Positions 6,327 through 12,346 of a DNA stretch of 12,346 nt are shown here, one piece after another. Below the pieces are notes generated by a model. The model was given only the letters and a program-made list of their open reading frames with translations, did no database searches and was not told the origin of the DNA. Each line of letters opens with the position of its first letter. Position 1 is the stretch's first letter. The stretch comes from Sphingomonas sp. (GTDB lineage Bacteria > Pseudomonadota > Alphaproteobacteria > Sphingomonadales > Sphingomonadaceae): positions 1 to 12,346 of the forward strand of contig JAJNQF010000084.1 of assembly GCA_021154945.1 (NCBI GenBank), in the 5' to 3' direction. The translations under genes were made by a program, and so were the position numbers.

Positions 6327-7997
6327 ATGAGCCAAATGCCGGGATCAGAAGCGTTCGCGCGCGCAGTGCCGCTGGACGGTGGTCTGGCCAGCGCGGATGC
6401 GATGGCGACGCCGATCGGGGTCGTCTTCGCGATCGCCGGATCGAGCAGCCGCGTGCTGCTGGATCGTGCGTCGATCGGCGGCCTGTTCGACGATCCCGAC
6501 CCCGTCGTCGCGGCAGCCGGCCAGGTCGGCAGCCAGGTCAAAATGCGGGTTGGCGGAACATGGCTGGTCGCCAATGTTCGCTCGCTGAAACTCGAGGACA
6601 CGGCCGGCACCTGCATCGCCGCCGAGATCGATTTCCTGGGCGAGGGTGACGAGGAAAAACTCACCGGCAAGCTCTATCGCTTCCGCCGCGGCGTCACGCG
6701 GTATCCGATGCCGGGTTGCGAGGTGTTCCCGATCACCAGCTCGGATCTGGAGCAGGTCTATGCCGCCGACGACCGCGTCAACATCACCGTCGGCACGGTG
6801 TATCCGACCGAGGACATCCGCGCCGCGCTGTATGTCGATGCGATGCTCGGCAAGCATTTCGCGCTCGTCGGATCGACCGGCACGGGCAAGTCGACCGGCG
6901 CTGCGCTGATCCTTCACCGGATCTGCGAACTCGCGCCGCAGGGTCATATCGTGATGATCGATCCGCACGGCGAATATGCCGCCGCGTTCAAGTCCAACGG
7001 TGCGATCTACGACGTCTCGAACCTGCAGATGCCGTATTGGCTGATGAACTTCGAGGAGCATTGCGAGGTGTTCCTCACCAGCAGCGGCGCCGCGCGGCAG
7101 TTCGATGCGGATATTCTCGCCAAATGCCTGCTTGCCGCGAAAGCCAAGAGCCGCATCGGCCAGGAGATCGCAAAGCTGACGGTCGATGCGCCGATCCCGT
7201 ATCTGCTCAGCGATCTGACGGCTATCATCAACGCCGAAATGGGCAAGATGGACCGCGCCGGCGACACCGCGCCCTATCTGCGTCTCAAGACCAAGATCGA
7301 CGAGATCAAGGCGGATCCCCGCTATGGCTTCATGTTCTCGGGCATGCTCGTCGCGGACACGATGGCGGGCTTTCTCGCGCGAATCTTCCGCCTGCCCGGC
7401 GAGGGCAAGCCGATCTCGATCATCGACGTCTCGGGCGTGCCGTCGGAGATTACCTCGGTGGTCGTCGCGGTGCTGGCGCGCATGACGTTCGACTTCGCGA
7501 TCTGGTCGCGCAACGAACCGCAGCGCCCGATCCTGCTCGTCTGCGAGGAGGCGCATCGCTATATTCCGGCAGGTGAGGAAACGAACAGCGCGGTCGGGCG
7601 CATCCTCGGGCGGATTGCCAAGGAAGGCCGCAAATACGGCGTGTCGCTCGGCCTGATCACGCAGCGCCCGTCGGATCTGGCGGAAGGCGTGCTGTCGCAG
7701 TGCGGCACGATCATCGCGATGCGCCTCAACAACGACCGCGACCAGGCCTTCGTCCGCGCTGCGATGCCCGAAGGCGCGCGCGGGTTTCTCGATTCGATCC
7801 CCGCGCTCCGCAACCGCGAATGCATCATCTGCGGAGAGGGCGTGACGATCCCGATCCGGGTCAGCTTCGACCGGCTCGAGGAGTCGAAGCGACCGGCGTC
7901 GAGCGATCCGCTGTTCTCCGAACTCTGGCGCGATGTCGGCGGCGAGGACCAGATCATCGGCCGCACCATCCAGCGGTGGCGCGCCCAGGGGAAATAG
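6327..7997 (+). CDS. HerA-like DUF87 ATPase
   Basis: The product is a 556-residue P-loop ATPase of the HerA/FtsK clade. An N-terminal HAS-barrel-like beta domain occupies about 25-125. The ATPase domain holds Walker A GSTGTGKST (182-190), the HerA-typical MIDPHGEY (210-217), Walker B ILLVCEEAH (402-410) with paired catalytic glutamates, and the sensor-like LGLITQRPSDLAEGVLSQC (442-460). HerA proteins form hexameric DNA translocases, in archaea working with the NurA nuclease in end resection; bacterial relatives act in repair, conjugation or defence. No nuclease gene is adjacent, so the role here is open. The start is ATG 6327 (GGGGA 10 bases upstream); ATG 6306 and ATG 6336 are alternatives in the same frame. 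The gene follows the TIGR02186 gene by 78 bases and converges on the sugar transporter gene. Confidence 0.88.
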   Translation: MSQMPGSEAFARAVPLDGGLASADAMATPIGVVFAIAGSSSRVLLDRASIGGLFDDPDPVVAAAGQVGSQVKMRVGGTWLVANVRSLKLEDTAGTCIAAEIDFLGEGDEEKLTGKLYRFRRGVTRYPMPGCEVFPITSSDLEQVYAADDRVNITVGTVYPTEDIRAALYVDAMLGKHFALVGSTGTGKSTGAALILHRICELAPQGHIVMIDPHGEYAAAFKSNGAIYDVSNLQMPYWLMNFEEHCEVFLTSSGAARQFDADILAKCLLAAKAKSRIGQEIAKLTVDAPIPYLLSDLTAIINAEMGKMDRAGDTAPYLRLKTKIDEIKADPRYGFMFSGMLVADTMAGFLARIFRLPGEGKPISIIDVSGVPSEITSVVVAVLARMTFDFAIWSRNEPQRPILLVCEEAHRYIPAGEETNSAVGRILGRIAKEGRKYGVSLGLITQRPSDLAEGVLSQCGTIIAMRLNNDRDQAFVRAAMPEGARGFLDSIPALRNRECIICGEGVTIPIRVSFDRLEESKRPASSDPLFSELWRDVGGEDQIIGRTIQRWRAQGK

Positions 7998-8013
7998 CGT
8001 CCAAGATTGCGAG

Positions 8014-8051
8014 GGGATCATGCTGGCGGCGGACGCTGCGGGCAGGATCCC
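8014..8051. terminator. Weak dyad between convergent genes, possible bidirectional terminator
   Basis: GGGATC (8014-8019) is the exact complement of GATCCC (8046-8051), and both lie in the 59 bases between the converging HerA-like and MFS genes. The loop is long (26 bases) and no T-tract follows on either strand, so the element is only suggestive. Its position is where a shared terminator would be expected. Confidence 0.22.
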
Positions 8052-8056
8052 ACACG

Positions 8057-9373
8057 TTATCTACGGCTGGGCATCGTCACGCGGGTCGTCGCGATCGCAC
8101 CGAGGATCATCAACGCGCCGCCGAGATACAGGATGTTGCGCGGTTCTCCGCCCAGCAGCGAGTGGTAGAACAGCGGCACGGTCAGGCTCTCGATGATCAT
8201 CGGGATGACGATGAACATGTTGAAGATGCCCATATAGACGCCGTTGCGCTCGGGCGGGATCATGTCGATCAGCATGATGTACGGGTTGCCCATCATGCTC
8301 GCCCAGCCGATGCCGATGCCCAGCATCGCCACGAACAGCGCGGGCTCGGTGCGCAAGCCGGGGATCGCAAGCATAGCCACGCCCGATGCGAGCAGGCAGG
8401 CGGCGTGTGCGCTCTTGGCCCCCCAGCGGCGGGCGAGCGGGACCAGCGCGATTGCCGCGACGAACGCGACGGCGTTGTAGAACGCGCCGAGCTGGCCCAC
8501 GGTCAGCACGGTATCGCGGAACGCTTCGCTCTTCGCATCCGACGTGCCGTGCAGCGAGCGCGCGACCGCGAAGGTGATGAACTGCCAATAGGCGAACATC
8601 GCATACCATTGGCACAGCATCGCCAACGCGAGCTGTCGCATCGGTTTTGGCATCTCGACCAGTGCGGTCTTGAGGTCGCGCAGCGTGCCGCCGAGCGTCA
8701 GCGGCTCCTTCGCCAGCCGCGCCTGCTCTTCGGCGGGCAGCGGCAGTTCGGGGACGCGGACCACCGACCAAATGATCGTCGCGAGCGACAGCACCGCACC
8801 GATCAGGAACGCGATCCGCGTAATGTCTGGTATCCCGTTGCCGTCCACGGCGTCCTTGTTGAAGCCGATCCACACCAGCAACGACGGTGCCAGATACGAG
8901 AGCGTCTGCGCGAGGCCGGTGAAGGCGGACTGCGTCAGGAAGCCGGCGGCGCGCTGATCGTCGGGCAGGCGATCGCCGACATAGGCGCGGTACGGCTCCA
9001 TCGTCACGTTGTTGGCGGCATCGAGCACCCACAACAGGCTGGCCGCCACCCACAGGGTCGGGCTGTACGGCATCGCCAGCAGGCACAGGCTGCACAGCAC
9101 TGCGCCGATCAGGAAATAGGGGGTGCGGCGGCCGATCCGGGTCGAGGTCCGGTCGCTCATCGCACCGATCAGCGGCTGGATCAGCAGCCCGGTCATCGGC
9201 CCGGCGAGCCACAGCAGCGGCAGGCTCGCCTCGTCCGCGCCGAGATAGCCGTAGATCGGCGCCATGTTGGCCTGTTGCAGCCCGAACGAGAATTGCAGCC
9301 CGAGGAAGCCGAGGTTCATCTCGATGAGGCGGACGAGCGACAGACGCGGTTTGGTCATGCGGCCGAGGTTCAT
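8057..9373 (-). CDS. MFS sugar transporter, GPH/SUT (sucrose/maltose symporter) type
   Basis: This is a 438-residue, 12-helix major facilitator. The loop between helices 2 and 3 carries SDRTSTRIGRR (73-83), the MFS motif A in the form typical of GPH/SLC45-like sucrose and maltose:proton symporters. The early LQFSFGLQQANMAPIYGYLG (26-45) and the late WASMMGNPYIMLIDMIPPER also fit sphingomonad and Caulobacter sugar-import members. It should carry a di- or oligosaccharide from periplasm to cytoplasm. The start is ATG 9373 with AAGGGG (9381-9386) 7 bases upstream; ATG 9358 is an alternative. It is the last gene of a same-strand run with the GH13_4 enzyme and TonB receptor, parallel to SuxC in the xanthomonad sux loci. 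Sucrose is the likely substrate because of the neighbouring enzyme; this is inference. Confidence 0.87.
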   Translation of the reverse strand: MNLGRMTKPRLSLVRLIEMNLGFLGLQFSFGLQQANMAPIYGYLGADEASLPLLWLAGPMTGLLIQPLIGAMSDRTSTRIGRRTPYFLIGAVLCSLCLLAMPYSPTLWVAASLLWVLDAANNVTMEPYRAYVGDRLPDDQRAAGFLTQSAFTGLAQTLSYLAPSLLVWIGFNKDAVDGNGIPDITRIAFLIGAVLSLATIIWSVVRVPELPLPAEEQARLAKEPLTLGGTLRDLKTALVEMPKPMRQLALAMLCQWYAMFAYWQFITFAVARSLHGTSDAKSEAFRDTVLTVGQLGAFYNAVAFVAAIALVPLARRWGAKSAHAACLLASGVAMLAIPGLRTEPALFVAMLGIGIGWASMMGNPYIMLIDMIPPERNGVYMGIFNMFIVIPMIIESLTVPLFYHSLLGGEPRNILYLGGALMILGAIATTRVTMPSRR

Positions 9374-9417
9374 TGTCCTGCCCCTTGTACGCGATGGTCC
9401 GGCGCGAACCGATCGAT

Positions 9418-9537
9418 CCTCCCCCGCCAGGGGGAGGTGGCGCCGAAGGCGACGGAGGGGGAGGACACGAAACAGCGGTTCCTCCTTACCTCCCCCTCCG
9501 TCAGGCTATGCCTGCCACCTCCCCCTTGCGGGGGAGG
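9418..9537. repeat. Inverted pair of sphingomonad-type palindromic (REP-like) repeats
   Basis: Two copies of a GC-rich element face each other. Copy A (9418-9464) begins CCTCCCCCGCCAGGGGGAGG and ends GACGGAGGGGGAGG. Copy B (9489-9537) is the same element on the opposite strand, with a different middle (GGCATAGCC in place of CGCCGAAGGCG). Each copy has its own inner palindrome (CCTCCCCC/GGGGGAGG), and the two together can fold into one hairpin about 120 bases long around a 24-base loop. Elements of this style are, from memory, abundant in sphingomonad and Caulobacter-group genomes. The pair fills most of the gap between the GH13_4 and MFS genes and might stabilise or attenuate their shared transcript. 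Confidence 0.8.
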
Positions 9538-9554
9538 ATTGCGAAAATGCACGC

Positions 9555-11363
9555 TCACGCTGCGGGACCTGTCCAGACGACGCCCCAGGGTTCGACGACA
9601 AGCGTGCCCCCGCAAAGCTGTTCGGACAAGCGATCCTGCCACCCAGCCAAACCTTCGACCGAAACGGGAGCATCCGAGAAGTTCAGGAACACCCGGTCGC
9701 TACCACAGCCGATCCCGAGCAGCGCGGGCGAGCGCGTCGCGATCGCCACCGGCGAACCGGCCCCGCCACTCGCGATCCGCGCCGCCCGCAACGCCTCCAG
9801 ATCGCCACCGATCCGCCGCGCGGCCGAGCCATCGAGCGCCGTCCAATCCATTTTCGGCCTATGCAGCCAGCGCCCTTCATGCGCGCGCTCAGGGTCGCCC
9901 AGATAACTCGTGTCGTTCAGCAGCCCAGCCTCGTCGCCCATGTACGTCGTCGCCAGGCCACCGCTCGCGATCGACAGCGCATTGAGCAAGGCGATCCGCC
10001 GAAACGCCATCTCGCGCGCTGCGTCGTCCGTTGCCGCTTCGAGCCCGGCCAGCGACGCCATCGTCCCGTTCGAGCCATGCAGCACCGAGCCGTCCGACTG
10101 GAACGGCGCACCGCGCGCCCAGCTGCCATCGCCGCCTTCGAGGAAGCGCCCCGCCACCTTCAGCCGCGCGACCGGGTCCGGATCGATCCCGGCCAGGTCG
10201 CCGATCACCGCGCCCCAGCCGATATCGTCGTGACACCGCGCATAGCTCAGCCAGTTGGCGCCGCGTGGCAGGCCGCCGCTCGCCTCGACGATCGCGTGGG
10301 GCAGGGTGGCGGACTGCTCGGCCAACGCGACCCAGCCCGCCACCATCAGCGAATTATTGTAGACCAGATGGCATTCGGGCTCGAACCCGCCATCCCAATC
10401 TGCGCCCTCGTCGGCCCCGAAATACGGCGGTACCAGTGCGGTCGGGACGATCGCTTCCGCCTTCAGCAGCGTCGCGGGCGCGACGATGTCGAGCGCCGCG
10501 CGCAACGCCCGGACGATGAAATGCGCCTCCGGACGGTTGCGGCAATCGGTGCTGAGCTGCTTCCACAGGAAAGCGATCGAATCGAGCCGGAACGCCTCGA
10601 AACCGTGGTTCGCCAGCCGCAGCATCGTGTCGACGATCGCCAGCATCACCTCGGGATTCAACCAGTTCAGATCCCATTGGAACGGATAGAAGGTCGTCCA
10701 GACCTGCCCGCCCATCGCCGGCACAGCCGTGAAGTTTCCTGGTGCGGTCGTCGGAAACACCTCGGGGAGGGCGGCTTCGTACGCCTGCGCCTCGTCCTCG
10801 CTCACGACGTGATAAAAGGCCCGGTAATAGGGATCGCCCGCCTGCGCCGCCTGCGCCCAGCGATGATCGTCGGCGGTGTGGTTGAGCGCAAGATCGACGC
10901 ACAGGCTGATCCGCCCCTCGCGCAGCCGTGCGGCAAGCCGCTCGACATCGCCCATCGTCCCCAGCCGCGGCTCGATCGCGAGATAATCCGCGACCGCGAA
11001 ACCGCCGTCGCTGTCGCCCTCGCGCGCCTTCAGCAGCGCGAGCAAATGAAGATAGCGAACGCCGAGCGATTCGAGATGGTCGACCCGGTCGATCAGCCCG
11101 CCGACCGTGCCCGCGAACCGGTCGACATAGGTCGAATAGCCCAGCATGTCGGGCGCGACGAACCAGTCGGGGTCGGCCAGCCGTGCCTCGTCCAGCGCGG
11201 CCATCGCCGCCGGCCGTTCGCTCGCCCGGTCGCGGAGGATCGTCTCCATCCGCGGCCAGAGCGCCGCCAGCCGATCGCCGCCGTACAGCCGTTCGAGCTG
11301 GCGTTTGAGGAGGGGGGCGAGCGCTTCTAGACGGCGCTCGGTGGAGGTCGTTGTCACGCTCAC
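9555..11363 (-). CDS. Amylosucrase-type glycoside hydrolase (GH13_4), amylosucrase or sucrose hydrolase
   Basis: This 602-residue enzyme of GH13 subfamily 4 cleaves sucrose, either transferring glucose to an alpha-1,4-glucan (amylosucrase) or to water (sucrose hydrolase, as SuxB of xanthomonads). The family architecture is complete: a helical N-domain (about 1-75), then a TIM barrel with region I DLALNH (157-162). The nucleophile is Asp261 in FEAFRLDSIAFLWKQLST, the acid/base Glu303 in LLKAEAIVP, and the transition-state pair His378-Asp379 in CHDDIGW. The B'-domain marker GSWARGAPFQ and the late YMGDEAGLLND are also present. No signal peptide is seen, so it is cytoplasmic. The start is GTG 11363, 8 bases after the receptor's stop, showing co-transcription. 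It is slightly shorter than Neisseria amylosucrase (636). Hydrolase versus polymerase activity cannot be decided from these motifs. Confidence 0.92.
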   Translation of the reverse strand: MSVTTTSTERRLEALAPLLKRQLERLYGGDRLAALWPRMETILRDRASERPAAMAALDEARLADPDWFVAPDMLGYSTYVDRFAGTVGGLIDRVDHLESLGVRYLHLLALLKAREGDSDGGFAVADYLAIEPRLGTMGDVERLAARLREGRISLCVDLALNHTADDHRWAQAAQAGDPYYRAFYHVVSEDEAQAYEAALPEVFPTTAPGNFTAVPAMGGQVWTTFYPFQWDLNWLNPEVMLAIVDTMLRLANHGFEAFRLDSIAFLWKQLSTDCRNRPEAHFIVRALRAALDIVAPATLLKAEAIVPTALVPPYFGADEGADWDGGFEPECHLVYNNSLMVAGWVALAEQSATLPHAIVEASGGLPRGANWLSYARCHDDIGWGAVIGDLAGIDPDPVARLKVAGRFLEGGDGSWARGAPFQSDGSVLHGSNGTMASLAGLEAATDDAAREMAFRRIALLNALSIASGGLATTYMGDEAGLLNDTSYLGDPERAHEGRWLHRPKMDWTALDGSAARRIGGDLEALRAARIASGGAGSPVAIATRSPALLGIGCGSDRVFLNFSDAPVSVEGLAGWQDRLSEQLCGGTLVVEPWGVVWTGPAA

Positions 11364-11371
11364 CCGCCCGA

Positions 11372-12346
11372 TCAGAAGCCGACGCGGACCGCGGCGGAGA
11401 TCGTCCGGCCGGTGATCGAGCGTGCCCGGACGATGCCGTTGGTCGGGATCGCGCCTTCCTCGGCTTCGGTGATGCCCTTCACGTCGAACAGATTGTTGCC
11501 GTTGACCGACAGTGTGACGTTCTCCGCCGGACGGACCGAGACGAACGCGTTGACCTGCGTATAGCCGGGCATCTTGAGGACGTTGTTGTCCTGCGCGTAG
11601 CTGTCGGTGGTGCCGATCACGTTCGCGCCGACGGTCAGTCGGCCGACATCGACCTGCGGGGTCGCCTGGAAGATGAACTTGGCCTGGCGACGGGGGCGGT
11701 TGCCCTCGACTGCGGGGTTCAGCACATCCTTGGTGATCTCCGCGTCGGTGTACGTCCCGCCCGCCGACAGCGAGAACGGTCCGCGTGCGATCCGGCCCTC
11801 GAGCTCGACGCCCTTCGCCTCATATTCGCGGTTGAAGAAGCGCTGCGTCGTCGCCTCGAAATTCTGCTCCTCGGTGCGTGCCCAGAAACCGGTGGCGTAG
11901 AGCGAAATGCCGTTCTGGCGGAACTTGAAGCCACCTTCGAGCTGGCGGACGAAATCGACTGCGGCGCCTTCGTCGGTCAAGCCGCCGGTCGTCGTGTTGA
12001 TCGACGGGCCGAACAACAGGCGATCGGCGTTGGCACGGCCGCCGCGGCTGTAGCGGGCGAACACCGCGGTGCTGTCAGTCAGGCGATAGTTTGCGCCGCC
12101 CGAATAGGACAGGTAATCGTAATTATAGTTGAGCGGCGAGCGGACGTTCGGGATCACCGCGACCTGGCGCTCGGCGGCCGAGATCACGCCGTCGCCGTTG
12201 ATGTCGAACGTCGTGATGCCGCTGCCGAAGCTCGCACCCAGATCGGCGCCGGCGACGCTGCCGCGGGCCCGACCGAAATCGTAGCGCAGCGAGCCGTCGA
12301 TGTTGAAGCGGCCGATCTCAAGACCGAGCTGCGCGAACGGCGCATA
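11372..12346 (-). CDS. TonB-dependent receptor, C-terminal part (cut by window edge)
   Basis: The frame is open from the window edge to the stop at 11372, giving 324 residues of the C-terminal barrel of a TonB-dependent outer-membrane receptor. Alternating amphipathic strands, the segment YSGGANYRLTDSTAVFARYS, the receptor-typical EAKGVELEGRIARGPFSLSA and NGNNLFDVKGITEAEEG near the end, and a terminal Phe (AAVRVGF) support this. The plug, TonB box and signal peptide lie beyond the edge. Its place 8 bases upstream of the GH13_4 gene, with an MFS transporter after, points to sugar uptake (SuxA-like), most likely sucrose. One loop contains a canonical EF-hand-type sequence (12170-12205). The GTG at 12187 inside the frame is not the real start. 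Confidence 0.9.
   Translation of the reverse strand, partial: YAPFAQLGLEIGRFNIDGSLRYDFGRARGSVAGADLGASFGSGITTFDINGDGVISAAERQVAVIPNVRSPLNYNYDYLSYSGGANYRLTDSTAVFARYSRGGRANADRLLFGPSINTTTGGLTDEGAAVDFVRQLEGGFKFRQNGISLYATGFWARTEEQNFEATTQRFFNREYEAKGVELEGRIARGPFSLSAGGTYTDAEITKDVLNPAVEGNRPRRQAKFIFQATPQVDVGRLTVGANVIGTTDSYAQDNNVLKMPGYTQVNAFVSVRPAENVTLSVNGNNLFDVKGITEAEEGAIPTNGIVRARSITGRTISAAVRVGF

Noticed and set aside
6327..7997. HerA-like gene as part of a HerA-based antiphage system.
   Set aside because: No nuclease, Sir2 or other effector gene is adjacent; neighbours are ordinary metabolic and transport genes.
6345..8021. Open frame of 558 codons on the minus strand.
   Set aside because: It is an antisense shadow of the HerA-like ATPase, which carries intact Walker A and B motifs.
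7700..9985. Open frame of 761 codons on the plus strand.
   Set aside because: It runs across the HerA-like gene end, antisense to the MFS gene, and through the palindromic repeats into the GH13_4 gene. Its composition is that of an antisense shadow.
9264..11330. Open frame of 688 codons on the plus strand.
   Set aside because: It is antisense to the well-supported GH13_4 enzyme, whose catalytic motifs fix the true strand and frame.

Overview
The window is GC-rich, gene-dense alphaproteobacterial DNA, most likely from a sphingomonad (Sphingomonas or a close relative). The reasons are the CBP3-type cytochrome bc1 chaperone paired with a DUF177 protein, an alphaproteobacterial BamE, a TauE/TIGR02186 pair, a TonB-receptor-fed sugar locus, and GC-rich palindromic intergenic repeats of a kind common in sphingomonad genomes. 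The assignment rests on gene types and sequence style, not on a database search. No tRNA, rRNA, CRISPR array, insertion sequence or prophage gene is visible.

Layout. (1) 79-1106, minus strand: a ubiquinol-cytochrome c chaperone (CBP3) gene overlapping a DUF177 (YceD-like) gene by GTGA, with a repeat/terminator-like hairpin at the left edge. (2) 1240-1746, plus strand, divergent: bamE, an outer-membrane assembly lipoprotein. (3) 1747-2053: about 300 bases with no gene but strong potential RNA structure. (4) 2054-4464, plus: a two-gene unit coding an NfrB-like membrane glycosyltransferase and a protein with an NfrA-C-terminal-like outer-membrane domain, overlapping by ATGA. This looks like a pared-down Nfr-type (phage N4 receptor type) polysaccharide system without the c-di-GMP-sensing domain. 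(5) 4576-6248, plus: a TauE/SafE exporter overlapping by GTGA a TIGR02186 membrane-anchored periplasmic protein. (6) 6327-7997, plus: a HerA-like DUF87 ATPase. (7) 8057-12346, minus, convergent with the ATPase: a sugar locus read right to left as TonB-dependent receptor (cut by the right edge), amylosucrase-type GH13_4 enzyme 8 bases later, then a GPH/SUT-type MFS transporter after a 181-base gap that holds an inverted pair of palindromic repeats.

How the genes fit together. The right-hand locus matches the logic of the sucrose (sux) utilisation loci of xanthomonads: outer-membrane uptake by the receptor, inner-membrane import by the MFS protein, and cleavage of sucrose by the GH13_4 enzyme. 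The Nfr-like pair would polymerise and export an envelope polysaccharide. The left genes are housekeeping envelope, respiratory and ribosome-associated functions. The most interesting point is the minimal Nfr-like pair with its structured upstream region. Nothing in the window is clearly a wholly new system.
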